In this document: positions 19,373-29,518 of the stretch, piece after piece
Numbering within the stretch: the first letter of the stretch is position 1
Layout of the letters: each line of letters begins with the position of its first letter
Assembly: GCF_024741795.1 (NCBI RefSeq)
Contig: NZ_CP102950.1
Coordinates: 682,001-746,000, forward strand
Length of the DNA: 64,000 nt
Direction of reading: 5' to 3'
Source: Arthrobacter sp. CJ23
GTDB taxonomy: Bacteria; Actinomycetota; Actinomycetes; Actinomycetales; Micrococcaceae
The notes under the pieces: generated by a model
Seen by the model: only the letters and a program-made list of their open reading frames with translations
What the model was told of the DNA's origin: nothing
The model's database searches: none
Translations under genes and position numbers: made by a program

Positions 19373-20182
19373 ATGGACATCAAGGGCGCAGTCGCGTTGA
19401 TTACGGGCGGAGCATCGGGACTGGGGGCGGCCACCGCCAAGCGTTTGTTCGACGCCGGGGCCTCGGTGGTGCTGCTGGATTTGGCGTCTTCGCAGGGGGA
19501 GGCCTATGCGGCCGAACTCAACGCCTCCGGCCATTCCGCGGGTGACGATTCAGCGCCGCGCGCCGTCTTCGCGGCCGCGGATGTCACCAGCGAGGAGCAG
19601 GTCCAGGCCGCCGTGGACGCCGCCACCGCTCTTGGACCCCTGCGGATCGCCGTCAACTGCGCCGGCATCGCCACCCCGGGCAAGGTCCTGGGCCGGGACG
19701 GCATCCTGCCGCTGGAGGCCTTCAACCGCGTCATCCAGATCAACCTGCTGGGGACCTTCAACGTGGTCCGGCTGGCCGCCGCGGCCATGGTCCGCAACGA
19801 GCCGGTGTCCACCGAACTGGGCGGCCAGGAACGCGGCGTCATCATCAACACCGCCTCCGTAGCAGCCTTCGAGGGCCAGATCGGCCAACCCGCCTACGCC
19901 GCCTCCAAGGGGGCCGTGGCCGCCATGACCCTGCCGCTTGCAAGGGAGTTCGCGCGCTCGCTGATCCGCGTGGCCACCATCGCGCCGGGCATCTTCGAGA
20001 CCCCCATGATGGCCGGGCTGCCGCAGGAGGCCCAGGACTCCCTGGGCCAGCAGGTGCCGCACCCCGCCCGGCTCGGACGCCCGGCCGAATACGCCAACCT
20101 GGCCGCCCACATCGTCGAGAACGCCATGCTCAACGGCGAGACCATCCGCCTCGACGGCGCCATCCGGATGGGGCTCAAGTGA
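19373..20182 (+). CDS. Short-chain dehydrogenase (3-hydroxyacyl-CoA dehydrogenase type 2-like)
   Basis: NAD(P)-dependent oxidoreductase of 269 residues. Nucleotide motif TGGASGLG at residues 11-18, NCAG in the middle, and the catalytic YAASK motif in [11 protein letters not shown]. The insertion and C-terminus ([38 protein letters not shown]) resemble HSD10-type 3-hydroxyacyl-CoA dehydrogenases. AAGGAGG stands just before the ATG. Its stop overlaps the start of the acyl-CoA dehydrogenase, so the two probably serve one acyl-CoA oxidation route (branched-chain or short-chain acids). Confidence 0.88.
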   Translation: MDIKGAVALITGGASGLGAATAKRLFDAGASVVLLDLASSQGEAYAAELNASGHSAGDDSAPRAVFAAADVTSEEQVQAAVDAATALGPLRIAVNCAGIATPGKVLGRDGILPLEAFNRVIQINLLGTFNVVRLAAAAMVRNEPVSTELGGQERGVIINTASVAAFEGQIGQPAYAASKGAVAAMTLPLAREFARSLIRVATIAPGIFETPMMAGLPQEAQDSLGQQVPHPARLGRPAEYANLAAHIVENAMLNGETIRLDGAIRMGLK

Positions 20183-21492
20183 TGGGCGACTACGCGGGCG
20201 ACACCCCGCCGTCGTCGATCAAAAGCACCACGGCGGCGCCGTCCGTCGCGGCCCTGCCCACCGCCGATTTCTTCGACTTCGAGGCGCTCCTCAGCGTGCA
20301 GGAGCAGGGCAAGCTCAACGAGCTACGCCGCTTCCTGGCCACGGAGATCGCCCCGTACGCCGGGCAGTGGTGGGAGAAGGCCGAGTTCCCCGAGCACATC
20401 CTGCCCAAGCTCGCGGCCCTGAGGCTGAGTGCCCCCGCGCAGCGCGGCTACACGCACCTCTTCGCCGGCCTGGTCATCGCCGAGATGACGCGCGTGGACA
20501 CCTCCATCGCCACGTTCTTCATGGTCCATCACGACCTCTTCGTGGAGGCACTCTACGATTTCGGTTCGGATGACCAGCAGGACCGCTATCTGGACGACGC
20601 GTCCAATCTGCGGACCACCGGGTCGTTCGCCCTGACCGAACCCGATCACGGTTCCGATGTGGCCGGCGGCATGGAGACCACGGCGCGCCGGGTGTCCCGC
20701 CCGGCCGACGACGGCGGCGACTACTGGGTGATCAACGGCGCCAAGCGCTGGATCGGCAATGGGACGTTCTGCGACTACATGCTCGTGTGGGCGCGGGAAG
20801 TAGACGGGGACTCCGAGGGGCGCGGCGCAGGTCCTGGCGGCCGCGGCGCAGTCCGCGGCTTCATTGTGGACGCCTCCCTGCCGGGCGTTTCACGGAGCCG
20901 GATCGAGCACAAGATCGCGCTGCGGACCGTGCAGAACGCGGACATCGTGCTTAAGGATGTGCACGTGGCCGAGGCCGACCGCTTCGCCGGGATCAGCAGC
21001 TTCGCGGACACCAACCACCTGCTGCGCGGCTCGCGGATCATGGTGGCCTGGCAGGCCGTGGGCCAGCAGATGGCGGCGTTCGACGTCGCCCGGCAGTACG
21101 CCGTGGAGCGCCTGCAGTTCGGCAAGCCGCTGGCCAAGTTCCAGCTCATCCAGCAGCACCTGGTGGACATGCTCGGCAACGCCGTGGCCAGCATGGGCAT
21201 GATGGTGCGGATCGCCCAGCTGCAGGAGGACATCTACACGGACGCGCACGGCATCCGCCGCGGCGGCGCGGACATGGCCCAGGTGGCGCTGGCGAAGGCC
21301 TACTGCAGTGCCCGGATGCGCGAAACCGTGGCCAAGGGCCGGTCCATCCTGGGCGGCAACGGGATCGTGACCGACTACAAGATGGCCAAGATCTTCGCCG
21401 ACGCCGAGGCCATCTACACCTACGAGGGCTCCTACGAAATCAACTCGCTGATCGTGGGCAGGGCCTTGACCGGGGTGTCCGCGATCGCCTGA
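20182..21492 (+). CDS. Acyl-CoA dehydrogenase (glutaryl-CoA dehydrogenase-like)
   Basis: FAD enzyme that introduces the alpha-beta double bond in an acyl-CoA. About 436 residues; ATG 20182 overlaps the preceding TGA, and a GTG at 20179 is an alternative. Visible motifs: FALTEPDHGSDVA (FAD/substrate loop), GAKRWIGNG, RQYAVERLQFGKPLAKFQ, RSILGGNGI, and the catalytic Glu in TYEGSYEINSLIVGRALTG, the arrangement of glutaryl-CoA and short branched-chain dehydrogenases. Coupled to the SDR. Confidence 0.9.
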   Translation: MGDYAGDTPPSSIKSTTAAPSVAALPTADFFDFEALLSVQEQGKLNELRRFLATEIAPYAGQWWEKAEFPEHILPKLAALRLSAPAQRGYTHLFAGLVIAEMTRVDTSIATFFMVHHDLFVEALYDFGSDDQQDRYLDDASNLRTTGSFALTEPDHGSDVAGGMETTARRVSRPADDGGDYWVINGAKRWIGNGTFCDYMLVWAREVDGDSEGRGAGPGGRGAVRGFIVDASLPGVSRSRIEHKIALRTVQNADIVLKDVHVAEADRFAGISSFADTNHLLRGSRIMVAWQAVGQQMAAFDVARQYAVERLQFGKPLAKFQLIQQHLVDMLGNAVASMGMMVRIAQLQEDIYTDAHGIRRGGADMAQVALAKAYCSARMRETVAKGRSILGGNGIVTDYKMAKIFADAEAIYTYEGSYEINSLIVGRALTGVSAIA

Positions 21493-21540
21493 CCGTGCCC
21501 CGCGATACCGACCGGGTCGCCGGTATGCCGACGGCGCTGC

Positions 21541-22377
21541 TTAGGGTGTGCGCCCGGCGGGCAGCTTCTCGCCGGCCTCCACGGCAACGTCGATCGAGTT
21601 GCCTGCCACCGGCATGGGGCAGGTCCCGTACGGGGTGAAGGCGCTGGGGTAGTTGATGGCCCGGTTGAAGTCCAGCACCACGCTGCCGTCGGGGCGAGGG
21701 CGAGGGACGAACACCTTGCGCCATTCGTCGGTGGTGTTCCCGTTGGTTTCGTCGTGGAAGGTGACGTTGAGGGCCCCGAGCTTCTCTTCCTCCGCGTGCA
21801 GGCGGACCTCATGGGGGAGCCCGGGCACGCGGAACACGATTTCGCCCACGGACCGGTGCACCCCGTCCACCAGCGGATTCGCCGTGCCGATCGGCACGTC
21901 CACGGGCTCCGGGTAGGCCTCGAACCGTCCGGCCACCACCCAGGCCGGGTCGAATTCAAAGGTGGGCACGCCGTCGAACTCCGTCAGCACGGGCGAGGAG
22001 TCGTCACGGGTGCGGACGGCGTACTTGTCCGCGCGCATGGCCAGCTCCACCACCACCTGCGTGCCGTCGGCGCCGCCGAACTGCACCCACATGAGCGATT
22101 CCTCGTCCTGGAGGGTCGCCGAGATGGTCCCGTCAACGGGCTCGCCCGTCTCCACCAGCGTGAGCCCGTCCGCCGCGGCGGCGGTGAGCGTCGCCGTCGT
22201 GCCGTCCGTGGACCAGAGTCCGGGAACGAGCTCGACGGCGGACGGTTCGGACTCGAGCCACTGGAACGAGGTGAGGGTCAGCCAGCCGTGCCCGGCCGCG
22301 AGCGCCGTGTTGCGGCCGGCCCGGAAGCGCTGCCACCGTTCCAGCTGGGCGTCGGTGGCGGGGGCTGAGGTGCTCAT
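21541..22377 (-). CDS. DUF1684 domain protein
   Basis: A 278-residue cytoplasmic protein starting at ATG 22377 behind an AGGAT ribosome-binding site. The C-terminal segment VVLDFNRAINYPSAFTPYGTCPMP is the hallmark of DUF1684 proteins, and LTLTSFQWLE near the start is also typical. Function unknown in the family. Convergent with the acyl-CoA dehydrogenase; single gene. Confidence 0.8.
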   Translation of the reverse strand: MSTSAPATDAQLERWQRFRAGRNTALAAGHGWLTLTSFQWLESEPSAVELVPGLWSTDGTTATLTAAAADGLTLVETGEPVDGTISATLQDEESLMWVQFGGADGTQVVVELAMRADKYAVRTRDDSSPVLTEFDGVPTFEFDPAWVVAGRFEAYPEPVDVPIGTANPLVDGVHRSVGEIVFRVPGLPHEVRLHAEEEKLGALNVTFHDETNGNTTDEWRKVFVPRPRPDGSVVLDFNRAINYPSAFTPYGTCPMPVAGNSIDVAVEAGEKLPAGRTP

Positions 22378-22444
22378 GGATCCTCCAGTGCTCGGGGCGG
22401 TTTCACTGCCTTCAACCATGCACCATGGGCGGCCATTCCCGGAA

Positions 22445-22510
22445 CCCAAGTAGCTGGCAATTGTGGTTGTTCTGAGGGCCCAGAACAACCACTACTGCCA
22501 GTCAGTTGGG
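22445..22510. repeat. Intergenic palindrome, CCCAACT-type (copy C)
   Basis: Core arms 22463-22474 (GTGGTTGTTCTG) and 22481-22492 pair perfectly. CTGGCA (22454-22459) pairs with TGCCAG (22496-22501), and the ends CCCAAGTAG and TCAGTTGGG match the ends of copies A and B. It lies 41 nt past the stop of the DsbA-like gene and may terminate it. Confidence 0.7.
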
Positions 22511-22550
22511 GCGGAATGAGGGTGCCGCGGACGGCCACCGGCAATAGCCG

Positions 22551-23234
22551 TTACTTGGCGGCCTCCGCCAGCAGTTGGCGGAACTGCTCCGCGGAGGTGA
22601 GCGTGAGCTTCTTCCCGTCCAGGAAGAACGTGGGTGTGCCGTTCACGCCCAGCGCCTTGCCGTCGGCGACGTCCCGTTGGATTCGTTCGGCTGCTCTGGG
22701 ATCGGCGACTGCGGCATCGTAGGCGGCCAGGTCCAGCCCCAGTTCCCGGGCAAAGTTCCTGAACAGTGGCGCCTGCGAGTCCTGGCTGTCGCCCCACTGC
22801 GGCTGCGTGTCGAACAATCTGGTGTGCATCTGGCCGTATTTGTCCTGCCGGGCCGCCGCTTCCGTTGCCAGCGCAGCGGGTGTCGCATTCCGGTGGAAGG
22901 GCAGGGGGTAGTTGCGGCTGATGAAGGTGATGCGGTCGCCGAACTCCTTCTTCAGTTCCTCCACCAGCGGATCCAGGGCGCGGCATGGCCCGCATTCGTA
23001 GTCCAGGAATTCCACGAGCTGCGCCTTTTCGGCGGCCGGTGAGGTGGTGCGGTGGCTGTCATCCCGGACCAGCTGGGCCTGCGCTGCAGGCGGGGGCGCA
23101 TCCGGGGCGGCTTTGCCGCCGGCAAGCACGGCGAACCAGATTGCACCGGCGCCGACGACGGCCGCCAGCAGGATCCAGATCGCGATGTGGGCTTTCCTGG
23201 CGGTGTCCGGGGGGCTGGCTTTCGTCGTGGTCAT
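22551..23234 (-). CDS. Membrane-anchored DsbA-family thiol oxidoreductase
   Basis: A 227-residue protein. Start MTTTKASPP at 23234; one N-terminal membrane helix (IAIWILLAAVVGAGAIWFAVLAG) anchors an extracytoplasmic thioredoxin-fold domain. The active site is CGPC in FLDYECGPCRALDP and the cis-Pro loop is GVNGTPTFFLDGK, both typical of the DsbA/DsbG-like thioredoxin_4 group. It probably handles disulfides of exported proteins. It is followed (upstream on this strand) by DUF305 and DUF6153 genes, also exported. Confidence 0.85.
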   Translation of the reverse strand: MTTTKASPPDTARKAHIAIWILLAAVVGAGAIWFAVLAGGKAAPDAPPPAAQAQLVRDDSHRTTSPAAEKAQLVEFLDYECGPCRALDPLVEELKKEFGDRITFISRNYPLPFHRNATPAALATEAAARQDKYGQMHTRLFDTQPQWGDSQDSQAPLFRNFARELGLDLAAYDAAVADPRAAERIQRDVADGKALGVNGTPTFFLDGKKLTLTSAEQFRQLLAEAAK

Positions 23235-23328
23235 GGCAGGGTCAACTCCTGATCGAGAGGTGAGGAAGCGGGAAGGCGCGCCGGCCCTCGACGGCAGGAC
23301 CGCGAGGGCCGGCGCCACATGGTGCTGC

Positions 23329-23952
23329 TCAGAGGGCAGCCAGGATGTCCTTCATTTCCTTGATCTCCGTTTCCTGGGCGGCCACGATGGCCTTGCCAAG
23401 GTCCACCGCGCCGCTGTGCTGTCCGCTGGCGATTTCGTCCCTGGCCATCACCAGGGCGCCTTCGTGGTGGGCGATCATCTGGTTCAGGAAGAGCCGGGCC
23501 GCCTCGCTTCCCTGTGCCGCGTCCAGGGCCTTCAGGTCGTCTGCGCCCATCATTCCGGCCATGCTGTGGCCGGAATGCGCGTCCGAGGGTTCGTTCCACG
23601 CGTTGAGCCAGCCGGTCATCGTGGCAATCTCCGGGGCCTGTGCGGCCTTGATCCTCGTGGCCAGGGCCGTGACCGCCGCCGGGATGCCCTGCTTCTTGAG
23701 CATCAGCTCGCTCATTTCCACGGCCTGGGCATGGTGCGGGATCATCGACTGGGCGAATGTGGTGTCGGCTGCGTTGTGGTCAGAGGTTGTTGCGCTGCCC
23801 GACGCCAGGCTGCCGGACTGGGTGGGGCCGGTAGACCGGGCCGCGGACGTGCCATGGTCCATGCCCGGCATGTCGGCCCCGCCGGAGCATCCGGCTAGTG
23901 CGAGGGTCGCGGCAAAGGCGGTGGCGGAGAGGGTCAGGAATTTCTTGTTCAT
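23329..23952 (-). CDS. DUF305 lipoprotein
   Basis: Lipoprotein with lipobox LAGC (Cys22), 207 residues. Two copies of the DUF305 signature are visible: FAQSMIPHHAQAVEMSELML and FLNQMIAHHEGALVMARDEI, each with paired His and Met residues, which suggests metal binding in a ferritin-like bundle. A His/Met-rich segment (SGHSMAGMMGADD) lies between. DUF305 genes often sit near copper-resistance genes; here the neighbours are a DsbA-like protein and a DUF6153 protein. Confidence 0.88.
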   Translation of the reverse strand: MNKKFLTLSATAFAATLALAGCSGGADMPGMDHGTSAARSTGPTQSGSLASGSATTSDHNAADTTFAQSMIPHHAQAVEMSELMLKKQGIPAAVTALATRIKAAQAPEIATMTGWLNAWNEPSDAHSGHSMAGMMGADDLKALDAAQGSEAARLFLNQMIAHHEGALVMARDEIASGQHSGAVDLGKAIVAAQETEIKEMKDILAAL

Positions 23953-24101
23953 GTGATGGGGTCCTTCAAGCATTGTTCGGCGCAGGGCGCGCCATTGCAC
24001 GGGACGCGCACCGCCAAACTGCGGTTGCCGAACGGCAGGCTAGCCAGGTTGGGCGCGTCAGGGTAAGGGGAGGTGCCGTGAGCTCACGGCGCATCACCGG
24101 C

Positions 24102-24608
24102 CTACGTGCGGCTGATGGACAGTTCGCCCGGCGAAGGACTGCCGGGTACATAGGAAGAAGAGCAGGTGCAGTTCCCGGGGCGCGGCGGGCCGTTGCCAGG
24201 AACAAGCCGGGTGGCGTCGGAGAGCGGCGCGGCCAAGGCGGTGTTGCCGGTGGCCAGGACGCAGCCGGCGGCCATGACCGCCGTGCCGGGGCCGCTGTGG
24301 CCTGAGCCGGAACAGACCGGCGCGGAGTAGACCGAGCTGCGGGCGTCGGGTGCAGCCGCTGTGGCCGCCTGGTGGCCGCTGTGGCCCGGAACCGCCGCGA
24401 CGAGGGACGCGCCGTCGGACGTCGCCCCGATGGTCGTCTCGGCAGCGGCGGGCGCGTGCCCCGCATGGGTGGCCGTCACAACGTGCATGCCGAGGATCCC
24501 GGCGATGATGGCCAGGATTCCCGCAAGCAGCACCACACGCAGGGCACCAATCCCCAGTCCGGCAGGGCGCATGGAGGTCATGGCGATGCCGTTGCGTGCT
24601 GCGGCCAT
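24102..24608 (-). CDS. DUF6153-like small membrane protein
   Basis: A 168-residue protein with one N-terminal membrane helix (LRVVLLAGILAIIAGILGMHVVTATH) and a low-complexity Ala/Ser/Gly exterior with several His residues and a Cys-containing tail (GNCTCSSSY). This arrangement fits the DUF6153 family of actinobacteria, function unknown. AGGGGGA precedes the ATG. It is the first gene of a three-gene run with DUF305 and DsbA-like genes; metal or redox stress at the envelope is a reasonable guess. Confidence 0.65.
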   Translation of the reverse strand: MAAARNGIAMTSMRPAGLGIGALRVVLLAGILAIIAGILGMHVVTATHAGHAPAAAETTIGATSDGASLVAAVPGHSGHQAATAAAPDARSSVYSAPVCSGSGHSGPGTAVMAAGCVLATGNTALAAPLSDATRLVPGNGPPRPGNCTCSSSYVPGSPSPGELSISRT

Positions 24609-24760
24609 GACGTTCCCCCTTCGGTGTGTATGGCCTCAAGGGTACCCGCCCGGAGGCCGCGGCGCCCGTCAAGCCGTGCGCCGCCGCCCGTCAGGAATCC
24701 CATCCCGGCATCCGGCCGGGCCCTACCCGCGGGCCCTACCCGCGCGCCCTGCCTCGCCGC

Positions 24761-26038
24761 CTACCCGGCCAGGCCGATCCGCACCGCCCGGTACAGCACG
24801 CCCGCGGCGAACATCGCCAGGCCGGCCAGCACGGCGGGCAGGGGCAGCGTCGCCACCAGGGCCACACAGGCGGCGGCGCCCAGCAGTTGCAGGAACCGCG
24901 GGTACCGGCGGTCGGTGCCCGTCTGCGTCCAGGCCGCGATGTTGGCGACGAGGTAGTAGATCAGCACCCCGAAGGAGGAGAAGCCGATGGCGTTCCTCAG
25001 ATCGGCGAACAGCACGATGGTGCAGATGACGCCGGCCAGGACCAGCTCGGCCCGGTGCGGCACGCGGTATTTCGGGTGGACGGCGGCCAGCCAGCGAGGC
25101 AGGTCTTCCTCACGGGCCATCGCCAGGCTGGTGCGCCCGAGCCCTGCAATCAGGGCCAGCAGCGCACCCAGCGAAGCCAGGGCGGCGCCGATGCGGACCA
25201 GCGGCCCGGCCCAGGACCACGATCCTGCCGCCACGGTGTCGGCCAGCGGGGTCCCTGTCGCGGCAACGCCGTCCGGTCCCAGCACGGAGAGAACGGTGAC
25301 GGCGATGACGGCATAGACGGCCACGGCAATCCCCAAGGCCAGCACGATTGCGCGCGGGATGGTCCGCCGCGGATTCCGGACCTCCTCGCCCATGGTCGCG
25401 ATGCGCGCATAGCCGGCAAAGGCGAAGAACAGCAGTCCGGCGGACTGCAGGATGCCGTACCAGCCGTGCCCCAGGAGGCCGCCCGCCAGCCGGCCCAAGC
25501 CGTCAGGCACGATCCGTCCCGGATCGGCGGTTCCCGGCACCCATGCGGCCGCCACCACCATGGCGAGTGCCGCCAGCACCGCCACCACGATGATCCTGGT
25601 GAGCGCGGCGGTACGGGTGACGCCGCGGTAGTTGACCGCGGTCAACAGCACGACGGCGGCCACCGCCGTCGGGCGCTCCCATCCGGCCGGTGCCGCATAG
25701 GCGGCGAAGGTCAGCGCCATGGCCGCGCTGCTTGCGGTCTTGCCGATGACGAATCCCCAGCCGGCCAGGAAGCCCGGCCAGGCCCCCAGCCGCTCACGCC
25801 CGTAGACATACGTGCCGCCGGACGCAGGGTACTGGGCGGCCAGCTGGGCCGAGGACGTGGCATTGCAGAAGGCCACGAAGGCCGCGATCACCAAGCCGAT
25901 GAGCAGGCCGGAGCCTGCGGCCGCGGCGGCCGGCGTGAACGCGGCGAAGACGCCGGCGCCGATCATCGAGCCCAGGCCGATCACCACGGCGTCGAACGTC
26001 CCGAGCCTGCGGACCAGTGCGGGTTGGGGGCTGCCCAT
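24761..26038 (-). CDS. APC-family amino acid permease
   Basis: Membrane transporter of 425 residues with about 12 helices. The first helix reads VVIGLGSMIGAGVFAA with the GxG substrate motif, and GEEVRNPRRTIPRAI is the conserved cytoplasmic loop of the amino acid-polyamine-organocation family. Start at ATG 26038 with GGAG 5 nt upstream; TTG 26041 is an alternative. Substrate not predictable. Divergent from ppc, 224 nt apart. Confidence 0.88.
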   Translation of the reverse strand: MGSPQPALVRRLGTFDAVVIGLGSMIGAGVFAAFTPAAAAAGSGLLIGLVIAAFVAFCNATSSAQLAAQYPASGGTYVYGRERLGAWPGFLAGWGFVIGKTASSAAMALTFAAYAAPAGWERPTAVAAVVLLTAVNYRGVTRTAALTRIIVVAVLAALAMVVAAAWVPGTADPGRIVPDGLGRLAGGLLGHGWYGILQSAGLLFFAFAGYARIATMGEEVRNPRRTIPRAIVLALGIAVAVYAVIAVTVLSVLGPDGVAATGTPLADTVAAGSWSWAGPLVRIGAALASLGALLALIAGLGRTSLAMAREEDLPRWLAAVHPKYRVPHRAELVLAGVICTIVLFADLRNAIGFSSFGVLIYYLVANIAAWTQTGTDRRYPRFLQLLGAAACVALVATLPLPAVLAGLAMFAAGVLYRAVRIGLAG

Positions 26039-26262
26039 CAATACTCCATTCCTCGCTGCGGGGAACGCCCGGTGGACGCCACAGCAGACACCGTGAGTTT
26101 CCCCGGGGGATACCCTAGCCCCCGCAGCTTAACCACCGGTTGCCTGCCCCGGAGACGCATTTCCCGCCGCCGGCCCCGGGGCGGGTAAGATCCCGTATGT
26201 AATCCGGCTCACGGTATCCAGCGCAGTGTACGAAGCCACACCCATACTTCGAAGGTACATTC

Positions 26263-29061
26263 ATGGTTGACGCTGCCCATCAAGACACTGACCTCGCGGC
26301 GGAGCTGCGCGCCGACGTCCGGCGTGTGTCCACGCTGCTCGGCGAATCGCTGGTGCGCCAGCACGGCCCCGAGCTCCTCGCGCTGGTGGAGCAGGTCCGC
26401 CTGCTCACCAAGGAATCCAAGGAAGCCGCGCGGGGCGGCGCCGATGCCACCGGTCCGTGGAGCGCGCACGACGTCGTGGCCCAAGTCCGCGAACTGCTCG
26501 CCTCCCTGCCCCTGGACCAGGCGACCGATCTGGTCCGCGCCTTCGCCTTCTACTTCCACCTGAGCAACGCCGCTGAGCAGGTCCACCGGGTCCGCGGGCT
26601 GCGCACCCGCCAGGAAAAGGACGGCTGGCTGGCCAAGGCCGTCACCGAAATCGCTGAACAGGCCGGTCCGCAGACGCTGCAGGAAGTCGTCAACCAGCTG
26701 GACGTCCGCCCCATCTTCACCGCCCACCCCACCGAGGCGTCCCGCCGCTCCGTGCTGGACAAGGTCCGCAAGCTCTCCGATGTGCTGGCCCAGGCCACGG
26801 ACGAGGGAACGTCCGCGCGGCGCCGCCAGGACCGCCAGCTGGCCGAAATCATCGACCAGATGTGGCAGACGGACGAGCTCCGCCAGGTCCGGCCGACCCC
26901 AGTGGATGAGGCCCGGAACGCCATCTACTACCTGAGCAGCATCCTCACGGACGCCATGCCGGAAATGCTCACCGACTTCTCCGAGCTGCTCGCCGAACAC
27001 GGCGTGGAGCTGCCGGCCCGGAACGCGCCCATCCGCTTCGGTTCCTGGATCGGCGGGGACCGCGACGGCAACCCGAACGTCACCGCAGCCGTGACGCGGG
27101 AGATCCTGCAGCTGCAGAACGCGAACGCCGTGCGCATCAGCATCGCCCTGATCGACGAGCTCATCTCCACGCTCTCGAACTCCACAGCCCTGTTCGGTGC
27201 GGACCAGGAGCTCTTGGACTCCATCGCCGTCGACCTCAAGAACCTGCCCGGCCTGGACAAGCGCGTCCTGGAGCTGAACGCCCAGGAGCCGTACCGCCTG
27301 AAGCTGACCTGCATCAAGGCCAAGCTCATCAACACCGGCCGCCGCATCGCGGCCTCCAGCTACCACGAGCCGGGCCGCGACTACGCTGCCACCTCGGACG
27401 TGCTGGCCGAGTTCGGGCTGCTCGAAACGTCGCTGCGCAACCACGCGGCAGGGCTCGCCGCCGACGGCGCCCTGGCCCGCGTCCGCCGCGCCATCGCCTC
27501 CTTCGGCCTGCACCTGGCCACCCTGGACATCCGCGAGCACGCCGACTACCACCACGACGCCGTCGGGCAGCTCATGGACCGGCTCGCCCTGGGGAAGCCT
27601 TACGCCTCGCTGAGCCGTGAGGAACGCTTCGAGGTCCTGGGCGCGGAACTGGCCTCGCGCCGTCCGCTGTCCGGGCACCCGATCAAGCTGGACGGCACCG
27701 CGGACGGAACGTACGACGTCTTCCGCAGCATCCGCCACGCCCTGCACACTTACGGCCCGGACGTGGTGGAGACCTACATCATTTCCATGACCCGCGGCGC
27801 CGACGACGTCCTGGCCGCCGCGGTCCTGGCACGCGAGGCCGGCCTCATCGAGCTGTTCGGGGCCCGGCCGCACGCCAAGATCGGCTTCGCGCCCCTGCTG
27901 GAAACGGTGGAGGAACTGCGTGCCTCGGCAGAAATCGTGGACCTGCTGCTCTCCGACCCCTCATACCGCGAGCTGGTCCGGCTCCGCGGCGACGTCCAGG
28001 AAATCATGCTGGGCTACTCGGACTCCAACAAGGAATCCGGCGTGATGACCAGCCAGTGGGAGATCCACAAGACCCAGCGCAAGCTGCGCGACGTCGCCGC
28101 CAAGCACGGCGTGCGCGTGCGCCTGTTCCATGGCCGCGGCGGTTCCGTGGGCCGCGGCGGCGGACCCACCTATGACGCCATCATGGCCCAGCCCAACGGC
28201 GTGCTCGAAGGCGAAATCAAGTTCACCGAACAGGGCGAGGTGATCTCGGACAAGTACTCCCTGCCGGAGCTTGCCCGCGAGAACCTTGAACTGTCCCTGG
28301 CCGCAGTGATGCAGGGCTCGGCACTGCACCGCGCCCCACGCACCTCCGAGGACGAGCGTGAGCGCTTCGCCCACGTCATGGAGACCATCTCGGACGCCGC
28401 GTTTGCGCAGTACCGCACGCTGATTGACGATCCCGATCTGCCGGCCTACTTCCTGGCCTCCACCCCCGTGGAGCAGCTGGGGTCGCTCAACATGGGTTCG
28501 CGCCCGTCCAAGCGCCCTGATTCCGGCGCCGGCCTGGGCGGCCTGCGGGCCATCCCGTGGGTGTTCGGCTGGACGCAGTCGCGGCAGATCGTGCCGGGCT
28601 GGTTCGGCGTGGGCTCAGGCCTGAAGGCCGCCCGCGAGGCCGGGAACACGGCCGAGCTCGTCGAGATGATGGGCCGCTGGCACTTCTTCCAGTCCGTGAT
28701 CTCCAACGTCGAAATGACGCTGGCCAAGACGGACATGGACATCGCCGGGCACTACGTGTCCTCGTTGGTCCCGGAAGAGCTGCACCGCCTGTTCAAGGTG
28801 ATCCGCGAGGAATACGAGCTCACCGTGGCCGAGGTGGAGCTCCTCACCGGCGAAACCGAGCTGCTGGAAGCCCAGCCCACGCTGAAGCGCTCCCTTGAGA
28901 TCCGCGACCAGTACCTGGATCCCATCAGCTACCTGCAGGTGGAGCTGCTGCGCCGCGTGCGCGAGGCTTCCATCTCCGGCGCCGAGATCGACGACCGCCT
29001 GCAGCGGGCCATGCTCATCACCGTCAACGGTGTGGCCGCCGGGTTGCGGAACACCGGGTAG
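26263..29061 (+). CDS. ppc: Phosphoenolpyruvate carboxylase
   Basis: Anaplerotic enzyme making oxaloacetate from PEP and bicarbonate. 932 residues, full length. Active-site motifs are intact: [10 protein letters not shown] with the catalytic His (about residue 155), [10 protein letters not shown], and the mobile [14 protein letters not shown] glycine loop; the C-terminus ends in RNTG, the usual terminal Gly. GAAGG precedes the ATG. Single gene followed by the hairpin at 29078. Confidence 0.97.
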   Translation: MVDAAHQDTDLAAELRADVRRVSTLLGESLVRQHGPELLALVEQVRLLTKESKEAARGGADATGPWSAHDVVAQVRELLASLPLDQATDLVRAFAFYFHLSNAAEQVHRVRGLRTRQEKDGWLAKAVTEIAEQAGPQTLQEVVNQLDVRPIFTAHPTEASRRSVLDKVRKLSDVLAQATDEGTSARRRQDRQLAEIIDQMWQTDELRQVRPTPVDEARNAIYYLSSILTDAMPEMLTDFSELLAEHGVELPARNAPIRFGSWIGGDRDGNPNVTAAVTREILQLQNANAVRISIALIDELISTLSNSTALFGADQELLDSIAVDLKNLPGLDKRVLELNAQEPYRLKLTCIKAKLINTGRRIAASSYHEPGRDYAATSDVLAEFGLLETSLRNHAAGLAADGALARVRRAIASFGLHLATLDIREHADYHHDAVGQLMDRLALGKPYASLSREERFEVLGAELASRRPLSGHPIKLDGTADGTYDVFRSIRHALHTYGPDVVETYIISMTRGADDVLAAAVLAREAGLIELFGARPHAKIGFAPLLETVEELRASAEIVDLLLSDPSYRELVRLRGDVQEIMLGYSDSNKESGVMTSQWEIHKTQRKLRDVAAKHGVRVRLFHGRGGSVGRGGGPTYDAIMAQPNGVLEGEIKFTEQGEVISDKYSLPELARENLELSLAAVMQGSALHRAPRTSEDERERFAHVMETISDAAFAQYRTLIDDPDLPAYFLASTPVEQLGSLNMGSRPSKRPDSGAGLGGLRAIPWVFGWTQSRQIVPGWFGVGSGLKAAREAGNTAELVEMMGRWHFFQSVISNVEMTLAKTDMDIAGHYVSSLVPEELHRLFKVIREEYELTVAEVELLTGETELLEAQPTLKRSLEIRDQYLDPISYLQVELLRRVREASISGAEIDDRLQRAMLITVNGVAAGLRNTG

Positions 29062-29077
29062 GCCCTTTCCTCTGCCG

Positions 29078-29138
29078 CGCGAACGGGCAGTTGATGCCCC
29101 TTGAACTCCGGTTTTAGGGCATCAGCTGCCCGTTCGCG
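29078..29138 (+). terminator. Hairpin after ppc
   Basis: Arms 29078-29099 and 29117-29138 (CGCGAACGGGCAG-TGATGCCC core) pair at 21 of 22 positions, the odd one forming a G-U pair in RNA, around a 17-nt loop that includes TTTT. It starts 17 nt after the ppc stop. Confidence 0.75.
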
Positions 29139-29156
29139 TAGCGCTAGGGTTGATGG

Positions 29157-29462
29157 ATGCCGTCTTTCCAAGCCAAGTTGAAGGTCACCGGGCTCAAGCC
29201 GGGCAAGCCGCCGGAGGCCGTGATGGCGGCCGCCGTGGAAGCCCTGGAAACGCGGCACCACGTGGAGTCGAGCCAGCTGGACATCGTGGGCGGCGTCCCG
29301 CAGATCAGCCTCCGCTTCCTGGTGGAGGCGCGCGACTACCGGGGCGAGAACAGCGAGGCCCGCGAGTCGGCCGCCATGATGCGCGACGCCGTCGAACGCG
29401 TTGCGCTGACAGGGAACCTTTACGTGCTGCGCCGCAGCCGCGGCAAATGGGCGCCTGTCTGA
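29157..29462 (+). CDS. Conserved-looking hypothetical protein, 101 residues
   Basis: Small basic protein, no membrane segment or signal. It is Ala/Val-rich with an alternating beta/alpha pattern: beta (QAKLKVTGL), helix (PPEAVMAAAVEALETRHHV), beta (SQLDIVGGVPQISLRFLVEAR), helix, beta (GNLYVLRRSRGKW), suggesting a ferredoxin-like fold. I do not recognise the family. It is a separate unit between ppc and the PLP enzyme, with 56 nt to the next gene. Codon pattern fits the neighbours, so I take it as real. Confidence 0.6.
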   Translation: MPSFQAKLKVTGLKPGKPPEAVMAAAVEALETRHHVESSQLDIVGGVPQISLRFLVEARDYRGENSEARESAAMMRDAVERVALTGNLYVLRRSRGKWAPV

Positions 29463-29518
29463 GGGCGGGGATAGGATCTCTGGGAACCCAGCTTCCCGAA
29501 CGATCCTGAAAGAACCGC

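Noticed and set aside
24630..24760. GGGCCCTACCCGC repeats before the APC permease stop
   Set aside because: Two adjacent short repeats in GC-rich noncoding sequence, no further structure that I can support.
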